A stretch of 64,000 bases of DNA from Streptomyces sp. AA1529 (GCF_000280905.1 NZ_ALAP01000083.1:62001-126000); one strand, 5' to 3'. Numbered from the stretch's first letter, positions 1 to 7,565 are shown. Notes: a model not told the origin generated them from the sequence alone. Translations and numbers: made by a program.

Positions 1-598
1 CGGGCCTGCGGCCGCCCCGGCGGAAGTCCTCGGCGGGCGTGAAGGTCAGCACCACGCCGGTGAAGGAGGAGTCGAACTCCTCCATGGGCACGAATCTGCG
101 CCCGCGGGCCGGGTCGTTGATGTGCACGCCGCGGCGGCCGAAGCGGCGGCCGAGCCCGTCGAGGACGACGTAGTGGTTGAACTCCCAGAACAGGATGGCC
201 GGCGCCCGCACCTCGGCCAGCGCCGCGGGCTCCATCTGCATCCCCTTGGCCGTCAGCCCGTAGCCGCGTGCCGCCTTCAGCAGGCTGCTGGCCCGGGAGC
301 CGTCCCGGGAGACGCCGCAGGCGATGCGCAGCTCCTCCAGCGGTACGTGCCGCCCGTGGTGTCCCAGCACCATGGCCAGCGCCGCGGCGCCGCACTCGAC
401 GGCCTCCATCTGGAGCACGGTGGGCGTCCGTACGCTGCGCTGCCCGCCCTTGGGCGCCGTCCGCGACCGTCCGGTGCGGGGCGCGGGCGCCGTGCCGCCG
501 CCGCGGTGCCTGCGCCGGTGCTGCTGCGCGCGCTGCCGCGGGCCCGGCTCCGGGCCCGGTTCGGGGGCCTGTTCGGCGGCCTGCTGACGAGCGGTCAC
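1..598 (-). CDS. NHLM/bacteriocin-type ABC exporter, N-terminal C39 peptidase domain (partial, runs off left edge)
   Basis: The 199 visible codons begin at a GTG that overlaps the stop of the upstream adaptor gene by four bases (GTGA). After a basic, Pro/Gln-rich stretch of about 55 residues comes a C39 cysteine peptidase domain. Cys69 lies in MEAVECGAAAL, His142 in EFNHYVVLDG and Asp162 in VHINDPARGRR, which is the expected catalytic triad. This family cleaves after the double glycine of a leader peptide and exports the released core through a fused membrane and ATPase part. That part must lie beyond base 1, so its presence is inferred. The upstream HlyD adaptor and GG-leader peptide gene give the natural substrate. 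Family known; substrate inferred. Confidence 0.88.
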   Translation of the reverse strand, partial: MTARQQAAEQAPEPGPEPGPRQRAQQHRRRHRGGGTAPAPRTGRSRTAPKGGQRSVRTPTVLQMEAVECGAAALAMVLGHHGRHVPLEELRIACGVSRDGSRASSLLKAARGYGLTAKGMQMEPAALAEVRAPAILFWEFNHYVVLDGLGRRFGRRGVHINDPARGRRFVPMEEFDSSFTGVVLTFTPAEDFRRGGRRP

Positions 599-1401
599 GG
601 CAGCAGCCAGTCGACGGGCCGCTGTGCCGCGAGATGCACGGCGCCGCGCACCGGCGTCGCGGACTCGGGCGCCGACTCGGGGCCCCCGCCCCGGGACCAG
701 ACGTACCCCGAAGCCGACGAAGCGGAGCGGTCCAGCCGTACCTGGACGGCCAGCGGACGGCCCCCGCGGGTGAAGGTGCGCGCCAGCTCCTCGTCCCCCA
801 GGAAGCCGCTGATCTGCTCCCGGCTCTGCGGAGTCCGGCCCACGGCCCGCACCGTGCCGCGCAGCAGGCCGTACCGTTCCGCGGACACGGAGCCCACGGT
901 CAGGTCGACCGCGGCGCCCACCCGCACGGTCGTGCCCTTGTCGGCCGGTACGTAGACCATCGCCACCAGCGGATCGTCCGGCCCCTCGACGCGCTCGACG
1001 GTCGCCACGTCCGCGCCCGTGGTCACCACCGCACCGGTCTCGGCGGCCAGGGACGTCACCCGTCCGCGCGCCACCGCGCGGACGGCGCGTACACCGCGGG
1101 CCGTGTGCACGCTCACCACCGGCGCCCCCTTGTCCACCCGCTGCCCGGCCTCCGCGTGCACGGCGGTCACCTGGCCGGAGACGGGGCTCTGCAGCAGATA
1201 GCTGCCCTCGGCACGGGTCAGGACGCCGGGTGCGGTGAGCTTGGACGAGACGGTTCCGGTGACGGCCCACACACAGCCCGCCGCCATCACCACGAGGGTG
1301 ACGACGAGGACGAGCAGGCCCTGCGGCCGTGCGAAACGCACCGGAACGTCGAGTTCTTCGGGCGACTGCAACTTGGCAAGCGCCTTCTTGCGGAACTCCA
1401 C
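595..1401 (-). CDS. HlyD-family membrane fusion protein of the peptide exporter
   Basis: A 268-aa adaptor. The GTG at 1401 is preceded by GGGAAGG at good spacing and gives VEFRKKALAKLQSPEELD, the usual opening of NHLM-type HlyD proteins. An upstream ATG would run through the hairpin at 1479-1513 and is not used here. One transmembrane segment (about residues 30-50) is followed by a lipoyl/biotinyl-like half (YLLQSPVSGQVTAVHAEAG) and a periplasmic-adaptor-like beta region. It overlaps the C39 transporter gene by four bases and should assemble with it in the cytoplasmic membrane. In Gram-positives such adaptors guide peptides outward from the ABC exporter. Confidence 0.85.
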   Translation of the reverse strand: MEFRKKALAKLQSPEELDVPVRFARPQGLLVLVVTLVVMAAGCVWAVTGTVSSKLTAPGVLTRAEGSYLLQSPVSGQVTAVHAEAGQRVDKGAPVVSVHTARGVRAVRAVARGRVTSLAAETGAVVTTGADVATVERVEGPDDPLVAMVYVPADKGTTVRVGAAVDLTVGSVSAERYGLLRGTVRAVGRTPQSREQISGFLGDEELARTFTRGGRPLAVQVRLDRSASSASGYVWSRGGGPESAPESATPVRGAVHLAAQRPVDWLLP

Positions 1402-1478
1402 GGCACCTTCCCTTACCTTTCCTTCACGCGATTTCCGCGATCGTTCACCGGGATGTCGAAAGCGGCACGTGACCGTGC

Positions 1479-1513
1479 GCATAAGCCCCGGAACGAGGTT
1501 CCGGGGCTTATGC
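1479..1513 (-). terminator. Perfect 16-bp hairpin between precursor gene and export genes
   Basis: Arms 1479-1494 and 1498-1513 are exact reverse complements around a GAG loop. The hairpin sits about 90 nt downstream of the precursor stop and about 80 nt upstream of the HlyD start, with no clear U tract. A partial terminator or RNA-processing signal would yield far more precursor mRNA than exporter mRNA, a common RiPP arrangement. The function is inferred. Confidence 0.8.
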
Positions 1514-1600
1514 ATGGCCCCACGTCAGAAGAATTGGGAACACTTCCGGGATGACGCGGGAAAGGTGTCGGTCAAGGACACCTGTCTCCTGGCCGAGAGG

Positions 1601-1795
1601 TCAGGACTGAGCGCCGAGGGAGACGCCGACGCTCGGCAGGCCGTCGGTGCTCACACCGTTGACGGTGTTGCCGACCAGGCCCTCGACGCCGTCGACGGTG
1701 CCGGCGGCCGAACCGAGGGTCTCGTTCAGCAGGCCGCCGGAGACGGCGTCCAGCTCGGCGTCGGCAAGCTCGGCGGTCTCGATCTGGTGACGCAT
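1601..1795 (-). CDS. Double-glycine leader peptide precursor, 64 aa, Cys-free core
   Basis: ATG at 1795 is preceded by GAAGGGAAG with suitable spacing. The leader (residues 1-21) contains ELADAELDAVSGG, a classic acidic GG leader with Leu/Val at positions typical for C39 recognition. Cleavage after Gly21 would leave a 43-residue core that starts LLNETLGSAAG and ends SLGAQS. The core is acidic and Gly/Val/Ser/Thr-rich, with a repeated VxG(V/L) pattern (TVDGVEGLVGNTVNGVS). It has no Cys, so no lanthionine or disulfide is possible. It is expressed ahead of the HlyD and C39 exporter genes on the same strand. No modification enzyme is visible in the window. The activity of the peptide is unknown. 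Confidence 0.82.
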   Translation of the reverse strand: MRHQIETAELADAELDAVSGGLLNETLGSAAGTVDGVEGLVGNTVNGVSTDGLPSVGVSLGAQS

Positions 1796-2110
1796 GAATG
1801 CGCTTCCCTTCATTGCTTTCGGGTTATGAGGGGGACTCGCCCCGGGCGGCACAAAATGCCGATCGGGGCGCTCATCAACCGGGCGTTGGGCACGTCCGGA
1901 AAACCGGACGAACACGAACCGGTAGCACCGGTTCCGCCCGACTGCCCAGAAAGACAAACACGCCGCCGCAGTTGCTCGCCACTTGAGGCGCCACTCGTCT
2001 CAAGATCTCCACATGGTGCACCGCCTGTCGATGAAAAGGCACAGCCCTGCCCCCTTGTGAGGCGTTTCCGGAGAGTGGCCCGGGGGACCGCGTGCGGCCC
2101 GCGCGGCGCC

Positions 2111-2150
2111 GACGGGAGCCGACGGGAGCCGACGGGAGCCGACGAGAACC
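2111..2150. repeat. 10-bp tandem repeat, 3 exact copies plus 1 degenerate
   Basis: GACGGGAGCC occurs head to tail at 2111-2120, 2121-2130 and 2131-2140, followed by GACGAGAACC at 2141-2150. The array ends 34 bp before the ATG of the SPOUT methyltransferase and may lie in or just above its promoter. Confidence 0.85.
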
Positions 2151-2171
2151 GGAGGGTGCCCCGGCGCCCGA

Positions 2172-2184
2172 TATTCTCTGCCGG
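2172..2184 (+). promoter_or_regulatory. Candidate -10 (TATTCT) placed for leaderless transcription of the methylase
   Basis: TATTCT at 2172-2177 ends seven bases before the ATG at 2185, and no Shine-Dalgarno sequence is present. A start point at or next to the A of ATG is therefore likely. No good -35 is seen. The same spacing recurs upstream of several other genes in the window. Confidence 0.45.
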
Positions 2185-2997
2185 ATGCGCACCGTCCACC
2201 GGCGTACCCGGGTCACCACTCGCAACGCACGCTTCCAGCAGTGGCAGGCCCTGCTGACGAACCGCACCAAGCGGCAGCGCGCGGGGGAGTTCCTGGTCCA
2301 GGGTGTCCGCCCGATCTCCCTGGCGGTGGAAGCCGGCTGGCCGATCGGCGCCCTGCTGTACGCCGAGGGCCGCAGGCTGTCGAAGTGGGCGCACGAACTC
2401 CTCGACTCGCCCGTCCCCGGCGAGCGCGTCGCCATGGCCCCCGAGCTGCTGGCCGAACTCAGCGAGCGCGAGGAGGGCGACGCCGAACTCGTCGCCGTCG
2501 CCGGGATGCCGCAGGACGACCTGGACCGCATCCCCGTCGGCCCGGCCTTCCTCGGCGTCCTCTTCGACCGTCCCACCAGCCCCGGCAACATCGGAACCCT
2601 CATCCGCGCCGCGGACGCCTTCGGCGCGGACGGGCTCGTCGTCAGCGGCCACGCCGCCGACGTCTACGACCCCAAGTGCGTCCGCGCCAGCACCGGCTCC
2701 CTCTTCTCGCTGCCCGCCGTCCGCGTCGGCTCCCCGCGCCAGGTGGACGACTGGCTCTCCGGCCGCGGCGTCACCGTCGTCGGCACCGACGAACACGGCG
2801 AGACCCCGCTCTTCGACGCCGACCTGACCGGCCCGCTCCTCCTCCTGGTCGGCAACGAGGCCACCGGCCTCAGCGCCACCTGGCGACAGCGCTGCGACCG
2901 CACCGTCCACATCCCCATGCACGGTGCCGCCTCGTCCCTCAACGCCGCCGGCGCGGCGACGGCAGCCCTCTACGAGGCGGCCCGCCAGCGCCGATGA
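2185..2997 (+). CDS. SPOUT (TrmH/SpoU) family RNA 2'-O-methyltransferase
   Basis: A 270-aa protein. The N-terminal substrate-binding region begins RNARFQQWQALLTNRTKRQR. The C-terminal trefoil-knot catalytic domain carries all three SPOUT motifs: GNIGTLIRAADAFGADG, LLLLVGNEATGLS, and IPMHGAASSLNAAGAATAAL near the end. These enzymes transfer a methyl group from S-adenosylmethionine to the 2'-hydroxyl of a ribose in rRNA or tRNA. The exact target cannot be read from sequence. ATG at 2185 has no ribosome binding site and appears leaderless. A strong hairpin follows at 3026-3067, so the gene is probably monocistronic. Confidence 0.9.
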   Translation: MRTVHRRTRVTTRNARFQQWQALLTNRTKRQRAGEFLVQGVRPISLAVEAGWPIGALLYAEGRRLSKWAHELLDSPVPGERVAMAPELLAELSEREEGDAELVAVAGMPQDDLDRIPVGPAFLGVLFDRPTSPGNIGTLIRAADAFGADGLVVSGHAADVYDPKCVRASTGSLFSLPAVRVGSPRQVDDWLSGRGVTVVGTDEHGETPLFDADLTGPLLLLVGNEATGLSATWRQRCDRTVHIPMHGAASSLNAAGAATAALYEAARQRR

Positions 2998-3025
2998 GCC
3001 CTCCCGGGACCGGTGCCCCGCGGAA

Positions 3026-3067
3026 CCGGCCCGTCCGCCGATGCGGTTGACCCGGCGGACGGGCCGG
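3026..3067 (+). terminator. 15-bp terminator-type hairpin after the methylase
   Basis: Arms 3026-3040 and 3053-3067 (CCGGCCCGTCCGCCG and its exact complement) are separated by a 12-nt loop. They lie 29 nt past the methylase stop and 90 nt before the next gene. Confidence 0.8.
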
Positions 3068-3156
3068 CCGGTAAAGTGCTCGCTTCGTCACGGCACGCAC
3101 ACGTGCGGAAGGGCTGCGGGACGCCGGGAAAGGATGACGGGTGGAGGGAGCGCTGG

Positions 3157-3822
3157 ATGCTTTTCAGGCGGGCTCCCACTCTGCCGGGCAGCACGGCGGC
3201 GCGCCCCCGAGCCAGTAGGAGCGTTACCGGTGTCGGGCGCCGTCGGGGCGCTCTGCTGATCGCCGTCGCCTCGGTGCTGGTACTGGCTTCGTGCGCCGGC
3301 GGAGCCGAGCGGAAGTATGCGGTCCCTGAGCGCCTGTGCGGCCTGGACCTGGGGCAGGAGAACTATGCGGCTCTCTTCGGTCCAGGGAAGAAGCTGGAGA
3401 AGGATTCCCTCGCCGAATGGGGGGAGATGCATGTGACGACGCAGGGCTGTCGCTACCTGGTGGACGGCCTTCCCAGGGTCGACGTGAACGGTTACTGGGC
3501 CAAACAGAACGACGAGGTGGCCCCCTCGACTCCGCATGAGCAGATCAAGGCGCACAACACTCCGGAGAGGCCGCGGAGATACAAGGGGCCGTACGAGGTG
3601 GCCACCTGGTCCGGCGGGGCTGTTGCCGCTGTGGACTGCCGGCGGCCGAACGGGGATCCGGACAAGGACTTCACCCGGTTTCTGATCGACGTCAGTACGG
3701 ACGCTCCTCTCGACGAGGATCCGGAGCGTGCTCACGAAGTGTTCGGCAAGCTGGCGGAGCTCGTCATGGCAAAGGTCGTGGGGAAGCTGTCCTGCCAGGA
3801 GGGGAGCGGGTCGGCGGGGTGA
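3157..3822 (+). CDS. Putative lipoprotein, unknown function
   Basis: A 221-aa protein. The ATG at 3157 follows GGAGGGAG with six bases between, which beats in-frame starts further upstream. A basic, Arg-rich N terminus precedes a hydrophobic stretch (LLIAVASVLVLASCAGG) with a lipobox whose Cys would be lipidated. The mature part has Cys residues in LCGLDLG, QGCRYLV, VDCRRP and LSCQEG, probably paired, as in secreted actinobacterial lipoproteins. It resembles the Streptomyces-type unknown lipoproteins that carry paired cysteines. The neighbours do not suggest a pathway. A second unrelated small lipoprotein gene lies downstream at 4656. Confidence 0.75.
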   Translation: MLFRRAPTLPGSTAARPRASRSVTGVGRRRGALLIAVASVLVLASCAGGAERKYAVPERLCGLDLGQENYAALFGPGKKLEKDSLAEWGEMHVTTQGCRYLVDGLPRVDVNGYWAKQNDEVAPSTPHEQIKAHNTPERPRRYKGPYEVATWSGGAVAAVDCRRPNGDPDKDFTRFLIDVSTDAPLDEDPERAHEVFGKLAELVMAKVVGKLSCQEGSGSAG

Positions 3823-3928
3823 GGTCCGGCTCGTGAGGCCGGTGGACCGGCGCGCGGGTGGGCGACGTGATCACCCTCACGAGGTGGTCGCCGCGTAACC
3901 CTCGGCGAGCGATGGCAGGATGCGCCGT

Positions 3929-4642
3929 ATGACTTCTGCTGCCTCGTCCGATGCCAAAGCCGCCGCGCCCAGGAAGGACCCCTGGGAGCTGCCCGATGTG
4001 TCCGGGATGACGGTGGGGGTGCTCGGGGGCACCGGGGACCAGGGGCGCGGGCTGGCGTACCGGCTGGCGCGGAGCGGGCTGGCCGTCATCATCGGGTCGC
4101 GGGCCGCCGAGCGGGCGCAGCAGGCCGCCGACGAGATCGGGCACGGGGTGCGCGGCGCGGACAACGCCGCCTGCGCCCGGGAGTCCGACATCGTCATCGT
4201 CGCCGTCCCGTGGGAGGGGCACGCCAAGACGATCGAGTCGCTGCGCGAGGAGCTGACCGGCAAGCTCGTGGTGGACTGTGTCAACCCGCTCGGGTTCGAC
4301 AAGAAGGGCGCCTACGCGCTGGTGCCGGAGGAGGGCAGCGCCGCCCAGCAGGCCGCCGCGCTGCTGCCGGAGTCGCGGGTGACGGCCGCGTTCCACCATC
4401 TGTCCGCCGTGCTGCTCTCCGACCCGGAGGTCGAGGAGATCGAGACCGATGTGATGGTGCTGGGCGAGGTGCGGGCGGACTGCGAGATCGTGCAGGCCCT
4501 GGCCGCCCGGATCCCCGGGATGCGCGGGGTGTTCGCCGGGCGGCTGCGCAACGCGCACCAGGTGGAGTCCCTGGTGGCCAACCTCATTTCCGTCAACCGG
4601 CGCTACAAGGCGCACGCGGGCGTGCGGCTCACCGACATCTGA
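3929..4642 (+). CDS. npdG: NADPH-dependent F420 reductase (F420H2:NADP oxidoreductase)
   Basis: A 237-aa cytoplasmic enzyme that exchanges hydride between NADPH and cofactor F420, supplying reduced F420 to F420-dependent reductases. The N terminus has a Rossmann dinucleotide fold, VGVLGGTGDQGRGLAYRLA, about 25 residues in, followed by VIIGSRAAERAQ. That Ser-Arg pair binds the NADP phosphate in this family. DIVIVAVPWEGH and VDCVNPLGFDKKG are further family motifs. The start MTSAASSDAK at 3929 fits related Streptomyces proteins. An ATG nine bases upstream is less likely because CAGGAT, a probable -10, ends seven bases before 3929. A lipoprotein gene follows after 13 bases. Confidence 0.9.
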   Translation: MTSAASSDAKAAAPRKDPWELPDVSGMTVGVLGGTGDQGRGLAYRLARSGLAVIIGSRAAERAQQAADEIGHGVRGADNAACARESDIVIVAVPWEGHAKTIESLREELTGKLVVDCVNPLGFDKKGAYALVPEEGSAAQQAAALLPESRVTAAFHHLSAVLLSDPEVEEIETDVMVLGEVRADCEIVQALAARIPGMRGVFAGRLRNAHQVESLVANLISVNRRYKAHAGVRLTDI

Positions 4643-4655
4643 GGAGCGGAGCGGG

Positions 4656-5354
4656 GTGGGCAAGTGGCGGATCCCCGGCGGCGGCCTGACGGTCGCCGTC
4701 GTGATCGCCGCCGTGCTCGCGAGCTGTTCCGGCCTGGGCGAGGACGGCGACAGAGGCGACGACGGGAACGGCGACAGCGGTGACGGCGGCCGGGGTGGGG
4801 GCCGGGCTGAGAAGTCCGCGTCCGCGCCGCTGAGCGTCGCCGCCGTCGGGCGGATGGCCGCCGGGCCGGGATCCCGCTGCCCTGTCCGCTACGACATGGC
4901 GGGTGCGGCGCGTGCGGCGGGTGTGCACGGCCCTGTCGAGAACGGCCCGGTCGAGGGCGAGCTGCCCGACGCCGCTGACTCGCCGCTGGCGCAGTCGGAC
5001 GGCGCACTGGTGGACTGCGGCTACCGCCTCGGCGAGGAGCAGGTGCGCCTCTTCACCGTCGGTGTCGCCAAGGGGTACGCCGTCAGCGTGCTGCTTCCGC
5101 AGATCCAGCACGACGCGGGCATCCTCATGGACGACCTGCTCGACTACGCGGGCCGGGCGCAGCGCGCGAAGCGGGGCGAGGCTTTGCTCACCTCCAGCGG
5201 GAACGTCGCCGCGGTGCGGCTGCCGGTCACCGGGGAGGGCGATGTCGCCCTCGTCCTCAGCATCGGCGAGCACCGCACCCGGCTCTCCGAGGAGCAGGTG
5301 ACGGAGCTGGCCACCCGGCTCGCGAAGCAGGCCCGGGGCCGGGCCCCCGATTAG
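4656..5354 (+). CDS. Putative lipoprotein, unknown function
   Basis: A 232-aa protein from a GTG start preceded by GAGGAGCGG. The signal TVAVVIAAVLASCSGLG ends in a lipobox Cys. A low-complexity Asp/Gly linker (about residues 28-52) leads into a mature domain with two Cys residues (SRCPVRYD and VDCGYRLGEE). It lies 13 bp after the F420 reductase gene and is probably co-transcribed with it, but nothing shows a shared role. The family is not recognised. Confidence 0.75.
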   Translation: MGKWRIPGGGLTVAVVIAAVLASCSGLGEDGDRGDDGNGDSGDGGRGGGRAEKSASAPLSVAAVGRMAAGPGSRCPVRYDMAGAARAAGVHGPVENGPVEGELPDAADSPLAQSDGALVDCGYRLGEEQVRLFTVGVAKGYAVSVLLPQIQHDAGILMDDLLDYAGRAQRAKRGEALLTSSGNVAAVRLPVTGEGDVALVLSIGEHRTRLSEEQVTELATRLAKQARGRAPD

Positions 5355-5418
5355 GGCCTGTTGCGACAGTGGCACGGTCGCCTGAAGAAGTGGGTCACGC
5401 GGCAGGCGCCGCTTCGTA

Positions 5419-6099
5419 TCAGGCTCTGGAGGGGTGCTGTCCCTGGGAGCCGTCGGCCGCGAGCGGAAGACTGCGCAGCGACAGTGCGCTCGGTGCCGGC
5501 AGCGCTTCGTGGGCTGCCTCGGCGCGGAACGACTGGAGCAGATACGCCACCAGGCGCCGGGACGCCGCACGGTCACCCGGCAGTGCGGTGACCAGACCGC
5601 AGTGGGACAACAGGGCTACGGCAAAGTCCGAGGGGTGGAAGTCGGCTCGCAGCGCGCCCGCCGCCTGAGCCCTGCGGACCAGGGTCACGAAGTCCCGCTC
5701 GGCCTGTTCCCGTACTCGCGCGTGTTCTCGTGGGCTGTCCGGAAATGCCGCGACGAACGCGGCCGGGAAGCCGCGTTCCTCCCGTTGCAGTTCACAGACC
5801 GTCTCGACCAGCCGCTGGAAGCCCTGCCACGGTTCCGGGTCGGCCAGCGCCTCGGTGAGCGCCCGAGCACAGGTGTCCATCTGGTGCGCGAACGTGGCCC
5901 GCACGAGGGCGTCCCGCGTCGGGAAACGCCGGTACAGCGTCGCCACGCCGACCCCCGCCCGTCGGGCCACGGTCGCCATGGGCGCGTCGATGCCGTGCTC
6001 GGCGAAGACCACGCGGGCAGCCGAGAGGATGCGCTGCCGGTTGCGCCGGGCGTCCGTCCGCAGACTGTCCTGCCCCGCGATCCGAGAGGATTCCCCCAC
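5419..6099 (-). CDS. TetR-family transcriptional regulator
   Basis: A 226-aa repressor type protein. An N-terminal helix-turn-helix runs from NRQRILSAARVVFAEHG through GVGVATLYRRFPTRDALV. The C-terminal ligand domain is about 150 residues, of the actinobacterial class that ends in LLQSFRAEA. The GTG at 6099 has GGAGGT eleven bases upstream. It is transcribed away from an oxidoreductase gene at 6208. The shared 108-bp region holds the palindrome GGACGA-CC-TCGTCC at 6125-6138, which overlaps the likely -35 of the oxidoreductase. The simplest reading is that it represses that gene and perhaps itself. The inducer is unknown. Confidence 0.88.
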   Translation of the reverse strand: MGESSRIAGQDSLRTDARRNRQRILSAARVVFAEHGIDAPMATVARRAGVGVATLYRRFPTRDALVRATFAHQMDTCARALTEALADPEPWQGFQRLVETVCELQREERGFPAAFVAAFPDSPREHARVREQAERDFVTLVRRAQAAGALRADFHPSDFAVALLSHCGLVTALPGDRAASRRLVAYLLQSFRAEAAHEALPAPSALSLRSLPLAADGSQGQHPSRA

Positions 6100-6124
6100 C
6101 GCTGTCTCTCACCTCCGGTCATAT

Positions 6125-6138
6125 GGACGACCTCGTCC
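6125..6138. promoter_or_regulatory. Candidate TetR operator in the divergent promoter
   Basis: GGACGA-CC-TCGTCC is a perfect 6-bp inverted repeat with a 2-bp centre, between the divergent TetR and oxidoreductase genes. A possible -10, TACGCT, for the oxidoreductase lies near 6150, so the palindrome would cover its -35. Confidence 0.5.
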
Positions 6139-6207
6139 GATTGCCAGCCTACGCTCGGCCCCACGATCCCCCGCATGGCCACTGGTGGCGAAGGTGAGAA
6201 CGCAGCG

Positions 6208-7173
6208 ATGGGCGACCGCATGATGAAAGCCGTACTGTTCGACCGCTTCGGCGGCCCCGAGGTGCTGTATGTGGGCCGGGTGCCACGTCCCGGACCGGCA
6301 CCCGGCGAGGTCCTCGTGCGCGTGTGCGCGTTCAGCGTGAACGGCGGCGAACTGGCGGCCCGTTCCGGTCGGGCCCGCCTCGTCACCGGCCGGAAGTTCC
6401 CGCAGCGCATCGGGCTGGACTTCACTGGCGAGATCGCCGCACTCGGCACGGGCGCGACTGGCGTTGCGGTCGGCGACCAGGTGTGGGGCGTCCTGGGCCG
6501 CAGCTCCGGATTCGGCAGCGCCGCCGAGTACGTGACGGTACGGCCCGAGCGGCTCGGCCGGGTCCCGGACGGGCTGGGCCTCGTGGCCGCCGCCGCATTG
6601 CCGGTGGCCACCACGGCGGTCACGGCTCTCCGCGACAAGGCCGCACTGAGCCCCGGCGAACGGCTGCTCGTACGGGGCGCGGCGGGCGGCGTCGGCAACG
6701 CCGCCGTCCAGCTCGGACAGGCGTACGGCGCCGAGGTCACGGCCCTGGCCCGCGCTGCCAACCTCGACTTCGTCCGTACGCTCGGTGCCCACCATGCTGT
6801 CGACCACCGGACCGTGTCCCCTGCGGAACTGGGACTGTTCGACGTGGTCCTCGACACGGCGGGCACCGACCTGCGTACCGTACGGCGGATGCTGAAGCCC
6901 GGCGGACGCATGGTCGCCATCTCCTTCGACCTGACGCGGCCCGCCGCCTCGCTGGGCTACATCGCGGCCAGCGCCGTCCACGGACGCGGACGGGTGCGCT
7001 TCTTCAGCGGCAACCCCGAACGTGCGCTCTTCGACGACCTCGCCCGCCAGGTGGCGGAGGGGAAGCTGCGGCCGGCGGTGGACACGGTCTTCCCGCTGGA
7101 AGAGACGGCGGCGGCGCACCGGGCGCTGGAGGCGGGCGGGGTGCGGGGCAAGTACGTGGTCAGGGTCGACTAG
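6208..7173 (+). CDS. Zinc-independent MDR-superfamily NADPH:quinone reductase-like oxidoreductase
   Basis: A 321-aa protein. The N-terminal GroES-like fold begins MMKAVLFDRFGGPEVL and contains EVLVRVCAFSVNGGEL and GLDFTGEIAALG. The Rossmann half has LLVRGAAGGVGNAAVQLGQA (about residue 150), the NADPH-binding signature of quinone oxidoreductases. The structural zinc Cys cluster and the catalytic Cys/His of zinc alcohol dehydrogenases are absent. C-terminal AAAHRALEAGGVRGKYVVRV is typical of the family. ATG 6208 follows GAAGGTGAG; ATG 6220 is an alternative. It probably reduces quinones or reactive carbonyls under control of the divergent TetR. Confidence 0.88.
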   Translation: MGDRMMKAVLFDRFGGPEVLYVGRVPRPGPAPGEVLVRVCAFSVNGGELAARSGRARLVTGRKFPQRIGLDFTGEIAALGTGATGVAVGDQVWGVLGRSSGFGSAAEYVTVRPERLGRVPDGLGLVAAAALPVATTAVTALRDKAALSPGERLLVRGAAGGVGNAAVQLGQAYGAEVTALARAANLDFVRTLGAHHAVDHRTVSPAELGLFDVVLDTAGTDLRTVRRMLKPGGRMVAISFDLTRPAASLGYIAASAVHGRGRVRFFSGNPERALFDDLARQVAEGKLRPAVDTVFPLEETAAAHRALEAGGVRGKYVVRVD

Positions 7174-7194
7174 GGTTTGTCGGGAATGCGCTGG

Positions 7195-7565
7195 TCACAG
7201 CCACTCGTTGAGGACTGCGGCCGCCTCGGCCTCGGCCTGTGCCCGGCGCGAGGTTTCCGTGTCCCCGCTGCGCTGCGCGAGGTCCGCGCGCAGTACCAGC
7301 AGTCGCAGCAGTTCCCCGGGCGCGGGGCGCTCGTCCGGGATTCCGAGTGCGCGGTCGATGATCCGCGCGGCGCCGGGCAGATCCTTCTTGGCGTCGGCCA
7401 GGAGGGTGGCCCGAAGAAGTGCAGCTGGATGCCGCCGCGCTGGACGACCGCGTACGGGTTGGGGCGCCGCTGCCGGAAGGTCACCTCGAAGCCGAGGGGC
7501 GTGGAGAAGTCCAGAACCGGTTCGAGGGTCCGGCACGGCAGGATCGGAACGGTGGATTCTTCCAT
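7195..7565 (-). pseudogene. Decayed glyoxalase/bleomycin-resistance (VOC) protein gene with internal deletion and frameshift
   Basis: From ATG 7565 the first about 52 codons read as the start of a VOC-fold protein (FEVTFRQRRPNPYAVVQRGG then IQLHFFG). After about base 7410 this frame becomes nonsense. The frame shifted by one continues with LLADAKKDLPGAARIIDRAL and LLRLLVLRADLAQRSGDTE, the C-terminal tail that follows the VOC domain in related actinobacterial proteins of about 200 residues. So roughly 80 codons of the middle appear lost, together with reading frame. The two halves are seen directly; the full-length ancestor is from family knowledge. Confidence 0.7.

Larger units (their letters stand above)
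1796..2184. promoter_or_regulatory. Divergent intergenic region with three inverted repeats and a 10-bp tandem repeat
   Basis: This 389-bp gap lies between the minus-strand GG-leader gene and the plus-strand RNA methylase. It is less GC-rich near the precursor. Inverted repeats: 1893-1899/1904-1910 (CGTCCGG-AAAA-CCGGACG), 1916-1923/1927-1934 (GAACCGGT-AGC-ACCGGTTC) and 1982-1987/1999-2004 (CTTGAG-N11-CTCAAG). A 10-mer GACGGGAGCC is repeated three times with a degenerate fourth copy at 2111-2150. No extra gene was seen. The repeats are candidate operators for the precursor promoter; the binding protein is unknown. Confidence 0.55.

Noticed and set aside
1601..1795. Reading the GG-leader peptide as a lanthipeptide
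   Set aside because: The core has no Cys, so lanthionine cannot form, and no synthetase is visible.
5354..7200. Insertion-sequence ends flanking the TetR/oxidoreductase block (similar GGGCCTGTTG and GGGTTTGTCG strings)
   Set aside because: No transposase, no clear inverted ends or target duplication.
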